The position numbers and the translations under genes were made by a program. A stretch of DNA of 64,000 nt, taken from positions 34,973 to 98,972 of the forward strand of contig NZ_GL890967.1 in NCBI RefSeq assembly GCF_000211815.1, read 5' to 3'. The notes under the pieces were generated by a model, which saw nothing but the letters and a program-made list of their open reading frames with translations, did not search any database and was not told where the DNA came from. Source of the DNA: Moorena producens 3L. Its GTDB lineage: Bacteria; Cyanobacteriota; Cyanobacteriia; Cyanobacteriales; Coleofasciculaceae. Shown one piece after another: positions 36,582 to 43,981 of the stretch; position 1 is the stretch's first letter; every line of letters starts with the position of its first letter.

Positions 36582-37286
36582 ATGTCTTGGCAGCGTCCTG
36601 ATAACCGACAACCGGATCAACTACGTCCCATTTTGTTTGAGCGAGAATTTACCCGCTATGCTCCTGGTTCCGTCCTAGCTCACTGTGGTGAGACCAAAGT
36701 ACTTTGTACCGTGACGGTTCAGGAGGAAGTACCCCGATTTCTCAAGGATACTGGCAGCGGCTGGTTAACCGCTGAGTATAGGATGTTACCAGGAGCAACA
36801 CCGGAACGCCAAAGACGGGAACTTCTCAAGCTTTCGGGTCGAACTCAGGAAATTCAGCGGCTGATCGGACGCAGTTTACGGGCTGCTGTTGATCTCAAAG
36901 CCTTGGGGGAGAGGACGTTAACAGTGGATGCGGATGTTATACAGGCGGATGCAGGTACCCGCACTACTTCCATTACTGGGGGATATGTTGCTCTGGTGGA
37001 TGCTGTGGATAAACTGGTTAAAACGGGAGTACTAGAGCGATCGCCTTTAATTCACCAAGTTGCTGCTGTCTCCGTCGGTTTATTGGAGGGTGAGCCGTTT
37101 TTAGACCTCAACTATATCGAAGATGTGGCGGCTGAGGTGGATTTTAATGTAGTGATGAACGACGAAATGGGTATTATTGAGGTTCAGGGAACAGCGGAGT
37201 CAGGGGCTTATACTCGCCATCAACTCAATCAGTTGATTGACCTAGCAGAAAAAGGTATTAAGGAGTTATTAGAAGCACAGCGCTAG
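36582..37286 (+). CDS. rph: Ribonuclease PH
   Basis: A 234-residue 3'-5' phosphorolytic exoribonuclease that trims tRNA 3' ends. Its segments are RPDNRQPDQLRPILFER, GSVLAHCGETKVLCTV, the RNA-binding GSGWLTAEYRMLPGAT and RQRRELLKLSGRTQEIQRLI, and the phosphate/metal site DADVIQADAGTRTTSITGG. The C-terminus EVQGTAESGAYTRHQL is typical. The start is ATG 36582, after CTACTCCCT heptamers at 36513-36563 that nearly reach the start and leave little room for a ribosome-binding site. Confidence 0.97.
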   Translation: MSWQRPDNRQPDQLRPILFEREFTRYAPGSVLAHCGETKVLCTVTVQEEVPRFLKDTGSGWLTAEYRMLPGATPERQRRELLKLSGRTQEIQRLIGRSLRAAVDLKALGERTLTVDADVIQADAGTRTTSITGGYVALVDAVDKLVKTGVLERSPLIHQVAAVSVGLLEGEPFLDLNYIEDVAAEVDFNVVMNDEMGIIEVQGTAESGAYTRHQLNQLIDLAEKGIKELLEAQR

Positions 37287-37383
37287 CAGAAACATAGTGC
37301 TGAGTACTGAGTAGGAACTCCTGGAACCTAGCTATTAATTAATTTCCGGAAAATTCCGGAAATTACAGGGATTTGACCAGGTG

Positions 37384-38187
37384 TTAAGTTTCTGAGGCTG
37401 AGGATTCACTAATCATCGGTGACAAGTAAGCCACAAGGGCACCAAGAACGAAACCAATAATATTGCGCAATAGTGGCAAGTAATCGGAGGTGCGTGTCAC
37501 CACAGGTCCAATACCGAAGGCAATAAACAGGATACCCCAAAGTGGTGACAAAATCAAAGCCCATTGCCAAGCGAAAACCTGTTCCCGTTTGCGGGGGATA
37601 GCCGCAAATCCAAAAATCACTCCTCCAACAGTAGAAGTAATTAGGGTCAGAATCCACTGTTCCCGTGGTAGTCCAGGCACCACCCGACATCCCCCTTGGC
37701 GCAGGCATTGCTTGACCGTATTTAGGGATTCGATAATGGATTGGTTTTCGCCATTGTCCCGTACAAAGTAGAGATTACCAAATCGGGTTTGCAACTCTAC
37801 CCAAAATGTCCGAGGAAGGAATTCATACAGGGCATCACCCACGTTAAACCCTAGGATATTGCCGCCTCGGGCGTCAGCAATCAGTAACATACTTTTGTCG
37901 TTAAGTCCCCAAAACTCTTTGACTGCCCGACCAGGGGTGCGGTCATATTGGGTCAAAACTCGGAGTTTCCAGCCAGTTTCTTCCTCAAAGCTTTCTAAAT
38001 CTTGGATTAGTCTCTGCTCTTGAAGCTCTGGAATAAAGTTCGCTAAATCAATGACTGGTGTTTGAACCTCGGGCAGTAACTCAGGATTGTCGTAAGCCTT
38101 GGCCTCAGGAGCAATCGCCCACATAGAACAAGCTAGGAACAGTGCTGCCAGGGATACTAAAATTCGTTTTGGAAACAGATACTGCAT
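37384..38187 (-). CDS. TPM-domain membrane protein (Psb32-like)
   Basis: About 267 residues from ATG 38187. A signal peptide (ILVSLAALFLACSMWAIAPE) is followed by a TPM domain in the lumen or periplasm (VIDLANFIPELQEQRLIQDL, TGWKLRVLTQYDRTPG, SMLLIADARGGNILGFNVGD) and three C-terminal membrane helices. TPM proteins of this type (Psb32/TLP18.3) protect or repair photosystem II. The assignment is by architecture. The frame continues upstream to 38241 but lacks a signal-like start. It has normal length and no neighbour on the same strand. Confidence 0.85.
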   Translation of the reverse strand: MQYLFPKRILVSLAALFLACSMWAIAPEAKAYDNPELLPEVQTPVIDLANFIPELQEQRLIQDLESFEEETGWKLRVLTQYDRTPGRAVKEFWGLNDKSMLLIADARGGNILGFNVGDALYEFLPRTFWVELQTRFGNLYFVRDNGENQSIIESLNTVKQCLRQGGCRVVPGLPREQWILTLITSTVGGVIFGFAAIPRKREQVFAWQWALILSPLWGILFIAFGIGPVVTRTSDYLPLLRNIIGFVLGALVAYLSPMISESSASET

Positions 38188-38373
38188 AGTTATTTTCAAC
38201 CGGCAATGGACAGTATGCTTATCTTTTAGATAAAGAATCAAGTAAAACTAAGCATTTCTTTACACTTGTTTACTTTATTCTAATCTTGGTTGCGATCGCA
38301 AAATGTTCGATCTTGTACACTACAGAGATAATTAACAGGGGTACGTTTTTTAAGTCAGGGTCAAAAGGGATGT

Positions 38374-38529
38374 GTGGTGGTTGTGGGTAGTGTAGGTATT
38401 GTGGGAGATGTGGGAGGAAACGGCAGTATAGGTTGGTTACAAGTTGAATTTCCAGAACTATCCCCAGTTAGCGACTGGATTCCATCAGGTGGTGATCAAA
38501 AACAACTGTGGAATGAGAATCAGAGTTAG
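38374..38529 (+). pseudogene. Possible fragment of a phage/eCIS spike-like OB domain
   Basis: A frame from GTG 38374 to TAG 38527-38529 reads VGIVGDVGGNGSIG, then WLQVEFPELSPVSDWIPSGG. This resembles the N-terminal OB strand pattern of baseplate spike proteins (gp5/VgrG class: GIV...LGRVQVEFP...SDWI). Only about 50 residues exist and no partner genes are nearby, so it would be a remnant. The G/T-rich start (GTGGTTGTGGG) is low complexity, so a chance match cannot be excluded. The rest of 38188-38720 is AT-rich with CCCAAAT repeats at 38691-38717. Confidence 0.3.
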
Positions 38530-38720
38530 GGGTTAAATTAAACAGTATTGCACTAGTTAAATAACCAGGTAATGCAGTAATTACTTAAAATTTAGAGCGA
38601 TATTAGTTTTACGATTGGCCGTAAGCAACGGTACGCGATCGCTTATAATAAGGTAAGAGTATTAGGAATTAAAAATAAAATTTAAATTCCCAAATCCCAA
38701 ATCCCAAATCCCAAATCATA

Positions 38721-39347
38721 ATGGTAGAAACAATCGTAGCCCAAGATATTTCTCTGCCTCAATTGAAGGACAAATTTGGACTAGAGCCTACTAATGATGA
38801 GAAATTATTCCCAGAATGGCAAGAGGATTTACCAGAACTAAATGAGCTAGAAAAGCAATGGCTAGATCGGGTCAAGGATGACTATCTGCACTTATCTGAG
38901 TATCCCATGGTAGAACCGATTGTCAAAATGGTGGTGCTATCCCCATTGTTGAGAATTGCTGATTTTTATCGCCCACCATTCTATATTCTTGCTGAAAAGG
39001 ATGTACAAATTTCATCGGAAGATCAGCAAACGATTGTCAGGGGACGAATTGATATTTTGATTTGCCAACCTCAGTTTTGGATAGTGGTGATTGAAGCAAA
39101 ACGAGCAGAATACTCTTTAAAAGTAGGGATACCACAAGCTCTAGCTTATATGTTGGCTAATCCTGAGCTAGAAAAGCCTGCTTTCGGATTTGTCACTAAT
39201 GGCGGTGAATTTATTTTTCTGAAACTAATTCGACAGGATAAACTGCAATATGCTTTTTCTAATCAGTTCTCTCTGCTGAATCGTGGCAATGATCTATATA
39301 CTGTCGCGAGAATATTAAAACACTTAGGTCAGTTAGTAGGTGAATGA
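38721..39347 (+). CDS. PD-(D/E)XK nuclease-like protein (HsdR N-terminal type)
   Basis: A 208-residue protein. The core is GRIDILICQPQFWIVVIEAK, which supplies the D...E-x-K triad of a restriction-endonuclease fold. It is followed by a QALAYMLANP helix and GFVTNGGEFIFLKL, the usual tail of the type I restriction R-subunit N-terminal domain. It is free-standing: no helicase, HsdM or HsdS gene follows. Such proteins are abundant in cyanobacteria and mostly uncharacterised. ATG 38721 follows four CCCAAAT heptamers. Confidence 0.7.
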   Translation: MVETIVAQDISLPQLKDKFGLEPTNDEKLFPEWQEDLPELNELEKQWLDRVKDDYLHLSEYPMVEPIVKMVVLSPLLRIADFYRPPFYILAEKDVQISSEDQQTIVRGRIDILICQPQFWIVVIEAKRAEYSLKVGIPQALAYMLANPELEKPAFGFVTNGGEFIFLKLIRQDKLQYAFSNQFSLLNRGNDLYTVARILKHLGQLVGE

Positions 39348-39448
39348 CTGACAGCTTATAGCTGTCAGCTCTCAGCTCAAGAAGGAAGTATAGCGGTTTC
39401 ACATCTGATGTGAAAACGCTATAGTAACCATTCAAGAATTTTGAATTT

Positions 39449-39769
39449 TTAATTGCGCTCAGCGCTACTAGGTGGTCCAAATTCCTCTGGCAGCTGATCG
39501 ATGTGCTCAATCCCTAGTCGTTGGCACAGCAATTTCAGTTGCCGCAGCGTTGGTCTAGCCTCAGTCCTACCAGAGACCCAGCGCTGGTAAGTCGCACGAG
39601 GAATACCACAGTAGATTGCTAATTCGTCTTGAGACAAATTGGTGCGTTCAATTCTTAGAGCCTCCAAGGGTGAATCACTGGTGTGTTTGCGCCTTTTACT
39701 TTTCTCTGTCACAGTATGCTGGCTCAGCATGGTTTTAATGCCAGACTTCAAAGGATTATAGTAAGGCAT
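39449..39769 (-). CDS. XRE-type helix-turn-helix regulator
   Basis: About 106 residues from ATG 39769. Residues about 45-95 form a Cro/C1-type HTH: NLSQDELAIYCGIPRATYQRW followed by LRQLKLLCQRLGI. The N-terminal 35 residues are basic and unstructured. The family includes phage repressors and antitoxins. The gene immediately upstream on the same strand encodes a ribbon-helix-helix-like protein, so the pair may regulate a mobile region. No toxin partner was recognised. Confidence 0.7.
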   Translation of the reverse strand: MPYYNPLKSGIKTMLSQHTVTEKSKRRKHTSDSPLEALRIERTNLSQDELAIYCGIPRATYQRWVSGRTEARPTLRQLKLLCQRLGIEHIDQLPEEFGPPSSAERN

Positions 39770-39874
39770 CAAAATGAGATATAACCAGAAATACTGAAAT
39801 GCGATTCGGCAAAGCCGACGCTGCGCGATCGCATCAGCCTGTAAACCTATTACCGCTAGGGTTTCAGGATTTAT

Positions 39875-40060
39875 TCATGTCTCCTTTTCTCCGTGTATAT
39901 ATACGCCATTTTGGTCAAGCCACTTATCAATTAATTCATTGACCACATCGCTCATATCCCTGTCTTGCATAACACAAGCCGCTTTAAAGTTCTTTTTTTT
40001 ATCTTTGGATAGATAAACCCGTATTGATTCTTCAGCCACTGTCCTACTACCAGTAAACAA
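39875..40060 (-). CDS. Small ribbon-helix-helix-like protein
   Basis: A frame of up to 61 residues with a non-ATG start: TTG 40060, or GTG 40039 preceded by TAGGA. ESIRVYLSKDKKKNFKAACV forms a strand and first helix, and DMSDVVNELIDKWLDQNG the second helix, as in CopG/Arc/ParD-type DNA-binding proteins. These act as plasmid copy or antitoxin regulators. The gene lies in the accessory stretch upstream of the HTH gene on the same strand. Confidence 0.5.
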   Translation of the reverse strand: MFTGSRTVAEESIRVYLSKDKKKNFKAACVMQDRDMSDVVNELIDKWLDQNGVYIHGEKET

Positions 40061-40211
40061 CTTTACTCCATTCTGGCATCAATGATTTTTTTTACAAAAT
40101 TTATAAATTTATTTTCCCAGCCATAAGGTAGGATAGGGCAATCCCGCGCGCCGAGCCGTCAGAGTTCATGGGCTGGCTACTACTCCATTGTTCAACCAAG
40201 ATAGCTCCATT

Positions 40212-40435
40212 ATGGCTTATCCACAAAACTTGCAAGCTTGGGCAGTTACCCGCCTTCCCCAACGCAATGGGTAATCAAATGGGTAATCGTCGGTCGCTAC
40301 TGCACTCGCTCCGACGCAGAGGGACACCTTCAGTTATGGCGTCAGCGAGTCCCTGATACCCAATTTGACCTCATATTTGATTTGCCCGATAGGAAAAACT
40401 ATAGGGATTTTCCTCTTGATCAACTCACTCATTAA
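40212..40435 (+). pseudogene. Frame-shifted relative of the small SDAEGHL protein
   Basis: ATG 40212 opens MAYPQNLQAWAVTRLPQ, matching the N-terminus of the 1575-1781 protein (MTYSERLYPWAIIRLLP), but this frame stops at 40272-40274. The rest of the match (WVIVGRYCTRSDAEGHL ... LIFDLP) lies in another frame, ending at 40435. A tandem 12-bp duplication, ATGGGTAATCAA/ATGGGTAATCGT, sits at the break (40266-40289). One indel would join the two parts. The TTG 40238 start of the downstream frame looks artificial. The gap 40436-40717 is AT-rich with no gene. Confidence 0.6.
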
Positions 40436-40717
40436 TATGGGTCGCTTGTGAATTTTGAATTGTTATTTTCAATTTTAAATTAACAAAACTGATATCTTTA
40501 ACCAGTCAAAAAAAATAATAACAGAAGGGATTCATTGCGGTCTTGGAGAGCCAGCAAAAAGCTTAAATATTTTGATGATATCATTATATCAAACGAATTA
40601 TTATGCAGGCTGATACCTGTATAATCTAAATATAGAATGCGCCCCGGCAACTGCAACCACACTCAGCCAATACAACTTCTCCAAAGTCCGACGATAGGGA
40701 ACTAGGAGCAACTAAGT

Positions 40718-40921
40718 ATGCCAAAACCCAGGTATGACGAAAACGAAAACAAGTCACGCCATGCAGCAGCCGATCAGGACTGCTGCGAGGAAATGGCTGA
40801 GAAATATGGCTGGCAATTGGTTGATATCGAGGAAACAGGTAACCCTGTTCTTGAAGTCGATTGTGTGTTTGAAGGAAAAACTGAATTTCCCAAATCCTAT
40901 TACAAAAAATTTTGGGTTTAA
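40718..40921 (+). CDS. Small acidic protein of unknown function
   Basis: A 67-residue protein starting MPKPRYDENENKSRHAAA and ending KSYYKKFWV, with DCCEEMAEKYGWQLVDIEET in the middle. ATG 40718 lies 12 nt after TAGGAGCAA, a good ribosome-binding site. No family was recognised. It is directly followed by a structured hairpin (40926-41029) that has a relative just after another small gene at 43559-43756, so gene and hairpin may form a unit. Confidence 0.55.
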   Translation: MPKPRYDENENKSRHAAADQDCCEEMAEKYGWQLVDIEETGNPVLEVDCVFEGKTEFPKSYYKKFWV

Positions 40922-40925
40922 AGCC

Positions 40926-41029
40926 CCTAGAGACGAAACCTTAGAGAGTGGAGCCTTTAAGGTGGGTCGGTCTCGCGCAAAAAGGTTAAAAATTGATAAT
41001 TAAGGCTCCACTCTCTTACGGTAACTTTA
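40926..41029 (+). ncRNA. Conserved hairpin element, copy 1
   Basis: The conserved left flank CCTAGAGACGAAACCTT is followed by AGAGAGTGGAGCCTT, a loop of about 40 nt, the matching arm AAGGCTCCACTCTCT, and the conserved right flank TTACGGTAACTT. A second copy is at 43771-43875, where the arms read AGTATAGTGGAGCCTT and AAGGCTCCACTATACT. Sequence changes are compensated on both arms, so base pairing is maintained. It could be a structured RNA, a 3' UTR element or an inverted-repeat DNA site. Confidence 0.6.
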
Positions 41030-41379
41030 AATCCTTCTAGGACTGCTTTCTCTTATAAATCTACAAAAAACAAGAAACAAATTTATGGACACACACAAAT
41101 ATTTGTTGTACTCTAAAGATAGATACAGGCTGAAAAACCGTAGGCTGAGCCGGGAGAGAGACCCGTAACTTATCGACCTCAAAGTAGTAATGTCTAGAGG
41201 GAAGGGAAAGTCCTCTTTAAAAACCCAATCATCAATTAACAGTTGGTGTGTGAACCCAGAAGAATCACTATGCAAGATAAAACGGTACGGTGGGGCACAC
41301 CGGAACCAAACGAAAAGGAAGGGAAACGGACTATGCACATGCACTTCCAATTAAGTAGTTAAACGCCTAGGGAGAACTG

Positions 41380-41539
41380 CCCTCTGGGTCTGCTGTGAAC
41401 TGACTGAATACTTGGTCTCGACGGGTTTTTTGGTTTAGATATTGTCTAATTTGTGGCGGCGTCAAAGATTAGAACACGGCGGTTTAAGGCGGCTCGCAGA
41501 TCTAGGAATCCCCGCTATGCGCAAGGCGGGGAGTGTCAA
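41380..41539 (+). ncRNA. Orphan TnpB guide-RNA scaffold and element right end
   Basis: The run CTGTGAACTGACTGAATACT, TGGTCTCGACGGG, GGCGGCTCGCAGATC, then hairpin AATCCCCGC...GGCGGGG and terminal AGTGTCAAG is the pattern I know from the 3' end of IS200/IS605 TnpB elements, where the right end doubles as reRNA/omega RNA. No tnpB frame precedes it; 41030-41380 has only scraps. It therefore looks like a solo or internally deleted element. The bases after 41539 would be the guide. Confidence 0.55.
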
Positions 41540-41562
41540 GACACCGAAAAGGAGGAAGACTA

Positions 41563-42004
41563 ATGCGTAAATGGATTGTCTTTCGTGCTGAAAAGCGTCA
41601 ACCTGGATGGAAAGAGCGCAAATATGCTCACTCTGGCTCTCTGACCAAAACTTTGTTCGAGCATTACGACTGCTCCGACAAGGCGCTGCCTGAACCTGGA
41701 TACCGTCCGAAGCGAGTTTATTCGAGTTGATCAGTTTGTTGATCCTAACTATCCAGATTCATCAACCCATTACCGTCAAAGCGATTGGGAAGTTACACGG
41801 GTCGAAACCTACACACCAGATATCCCGGTTGACATGGATTTCGATATGGTCGTAATTTGCTACTGCAAGCACAGTCCCATCAGCGGCCCTCTCAAGCCCA
41901 TGCCAGAGCGCAAAATTTCTGTAGATTCATTTGGTGGGGATAAGGATGCTCATGAGCAATGGCTAGAGATTCAAAAGCACTCGCTTCATCATTCTTCCCA
42001 TTAA
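41563..42004 (+). pseudogene. Small protein gene with a single-base frameshift
   Basis: ATG 41563 has an excellent ribosome-binding site (AAGGAGGAAG, 41549-41558) and reads MRKWIVFRAEKRQPGWKE, stopping at 41728-41730. From 41705 another frame continues without stop to TAA 42002-42004: VRSEFIRVDQFVDPNYPDSS ... DWEVTRVETYTPDIPVDMDF ... FGGDKDAHEQWLEI. Dropping one C at 41703-41704 joins GY to VRSEF and gives about 146 residues. The function is unknown. It is a recent lesion, a programmed +1 site, or an assembly error. It begins 24 bp after the orphan TnpB right end. Confidence 0.55.
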
Positions 42005-42105
42005 TTTCTTCTTTGACAACTCCCGTTAAATAAAATTCATATTCAGACTCAATTAATTGCGTCAAAAAATCTAATTGTGCTAGAAAGATCAAAGGAGAAG
42101 AAATG

Positions 42106-42156
42106 AACTACCCCGCCCTGTTCGTTCGCGTAGCGTGGCCTACGGCCAGGACGGGG
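42106..42156 (-). ncRNA. TnpB element right end / guide-RNA terminal hairpin
   Basis: Downstream of tnpB on the minus strand, CCCCGTCCTG pairs with CAGG-GCGGGG and is followed by TAGTTCA, the usual last hairpin and end of the TnpB-associated RNA. The loop is filled by a HIP1-type mini-palindrome (GTAGGCCACGCTACGCG, plus-strand 42121-42146). The RNA normally starts inside the 3' end of the tnpB frame, and the guide would be the bases to the left of 42106. Confidence 0.6.
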
Positions 42157-43486
42157 TGTCAGCAGACCCGTCTGATGAGCGTGATTTTTGACGCTTCAAC
42201 TTCCCTAGTTGCTTCATTGATCCAGTATGCTTTCTGGTCTTTGAAGTAGAGCTAGAAAATCCACGTTTATCGAGGTCAGCACCGTACCCCGGCTGTTTTC
42301 CTAATGCTGCATTGAACATTACCATGGCGCTGGTCTTGTCTCTGTCAAACTCAAAACTACAAGCATCGCAGACATGGTATCGATTTGATAATTCAGCCCA
42401 GTTCTTATGAACTTTTCCACATTCTGGGCAGCGCTGTGATGGCTTCAATTGTCTGGTTGGCAATTGAAGGACAATCCCTCCCTTAAGTTCAATTTTGTAG
42501 GTTAACATCTTGTTGAGAGTGCCAAAACCTACATCTAAAATGGCTTTGTTCAATCCAGCTTTCTGTTTCTTTCTCTTTGACCCTTTTTTTGCTTTTCGGG
42601 TCAATCCTTTCGTGTTTAACTTCTCAGTTACGCCGATGTCATAACGACTAGCTAAATCTGACGTAACTTTGTGCTGCCAGTCTTTACGTTGTAATCCGGC
42701 TTTTATTTTTAGTTGAGACTCTCGCTTATTCGCTTTTTTCCAGCGATTAGAAGCTTTTATTCCTTTCTTGAAATCGGGGGCTTGCTTTCTGCGTTTCTCT
42801 TTCCCAGCGGCTTTCACTTTAGGCTCTAGGGTTTTAGTAAACCTCTGATTGGCTATCTCTTCAAATTCCGCGCCGTTGAAAGCTGTAATTGCTGTCTCAG
42901 TTCCCAAGTCATAAGCTACGATTTTCTCGTAGACTAAATCAGATTCTGAGCCATATCTAGTCTGCTGTGTATCAACTTTGACTGTAATTGAAGCAAACCA
43001 GGCATTAATACTAGGTTTATAAGCAATAGTCAAAGTTGTTGGAGTTCCCCAAAACTTTGCTTGCCCACGCATCTTGATGACAAGACCAAGATCATTCAAT
43101 ACCAATGTCCCGTTTTTGCCATCGGTATTAGCTTTCCATCCAGCCTTACTAGGGTAAGTCCATCCTGAATACTTCTTGATTGATTTGTATCTAGGAATTT
43201 CACTTAATCCCTTCAAGAAACGATTGTATGCTAAATCTACTCTTTTAAGAGTCGCTTGCAAAGAAGTACTGTAAAGTTCTTTGTACTCTGGCCAACATTC
43301 CTTGAAAGCTGGCAAGCAGTTTTGCTGATATAAGTACCCTATGGTTTTCTTGTTTGCTTTCCATTCATAGCGACGATCAGCTATCCCCGCATTATACAAT
43401 AATTGATGTAATTTTCTTGCGTAAAACATCTTTGATATAGCTGTTTTGTTGGGATATAGACGAAATGTTTGCCTAAGAGTCGCCAT
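42140..43486 (-). CDS. tnpB: TnpB RNA-guided nuclease of an IS200/IS605-type element
   Basis: A 448-residue protein. The N-terminal MATLRQTFRLYPNKTAISKM is an OrfB helix-turn-helix. RuvC motif I is KIVAYDLGTETAITAF, motif II is YDIGVTEKLNTKGL, the zinc ribbon is CPECGKVHKNW...YHVCDAC, and motif III is FEFDRDKTSAMVMF. The third motif keeps the Asp but has T-S-A where DRDxNAA is usual. ATG 43486 follows AAGGAGGTGATTT, a very strong ribosome-binding site. No tnpA is present. It is probably mobilised in trans and may still cut guide-matched targets. Confidence 0.93.
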   Translation of the reverse strand: MATLRQTFRLYPNKTAISKMFYARKLHQLLYNAGIADRRYEWKANKKTIGYLYQQNCLPAFKECWPEYKELYSTSLQATLKRVDLAYNRFLKGLSEIPRYKSIKKYSGWTYPSKAGWKANTDGKNGTLVLNDLGLVIKMRGQAKFWGTPTTLTIAYKPSINAWFASITVKVDTQQTRYGSESDLVYEKIVAYDLGTETAITAFNGAEFEEIANQRFTKTLEPKVKAAGKEKRRKQAPDFKKGIKASNRWKKANKRESQLKIKAGLQRKDWQHKVTSDLASRYDIGVTEKLNTKGLTRKAKKGSKRKKQKAGLNKAILDVGFGTLNKMLTYKIELKGGIVLQLPTRQLKPSQRCPECGKVHKNWAELSNRYHVCDACSFEFDRDKTSAMVMFNAALGKQPGYGADLDKRGFSSSTSKTRKHTGSMKQLGKLKRQKSRSSDGSADTPSWP

Positions 43487-43558
43487 GAATTAAATCACCT
43501 CCTTGTTTTTCTTGTTTCTTTGCTAGAGTCATTTTAGTATAGTCTACGGTAATTCGAT

Positions 43559-43756
43559 ATGTCAAGTATAAAAAAGAAAAAACCAGAAAAAAGAATGAGG
43601 GGGGCTCCAGCTCATTATGATGAACTAAAAAGAAAGCATGGTATCTGGCTGACTGACACTACCTGGAAGTGGTTACAATTGTCTGCTGAAGAGGCTGGGA
43701 CAAGTGTAGGAGAGTATATAGAGAGTTGGGCGAGGAAACAGATAGACAGTATTTGA
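43559..43756 (+). CDS. Small basic DNA-binding-like protein
   Basis: A 65-residue protein divergent from tnpB (72 bp between starts). The basic N-terminus KKKKPEKRMRGAP precedes GIWLTDTTWKWLQLSAEEAG and TSVGEYIESWARKQI, the strand-helix-helix layout of ribbon-helix-helix proteins. It is followed by hairpin copy 2. It might control the neighbouring tnpB; this is an inference from position only. Confidence 0.55.
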   Translation: MSSIKKKKPEKRMRGAPAHYDELKRKHGIWLTDTTWKWLQLSAEEAGTSVGEYIESWARKQIDSI

Positions 43757-43770
43757 GAGGGGCTATCCAT

Positions 43771-43875
43771 CCTAGAGACGAAACCTTAGTATAGTGGAGC
43801 CTTAATAAAATAGTTTTAACCCTTTTTCTCATAGCCTGCTGATCATAAAGGCTCCACTATACTTACGGTAACTTC
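43771..43875 (+). ncRNA. Conserved hairpin element, copy 2
   Basis: It has the same flanks as copy 1 (CCTAGAGACGAAACCTT and CTTACGGTAACTT), with compensated arms AGTATAGTGGAGCCTT / AAGGCTCCACTATACT. The loop contains GTTTTAACCCTTTTT, which matches the complement of the copy 1 loop (AAAAAGGTTAAAA), so the interior is inverted relative to the flanks. Confidence 0.6.
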
Positions 43876-43981
43876 AACACCTTGGAAGAAGGTGGGGAAT
43901 TTCGCCCCCTCTTGCCTCCCCCTATCTTGTTAAAAACAATTTTCATCTTAAATCACCAGTTTCGTTCCCATCTTCTTTAAA

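Noticed and set aside
41027..41350. 107-codon frame on the minus strand
   Set aside because: It lies opposite the presumed TnpB right-end region and has aromatic low-complexity sequence with no family features.
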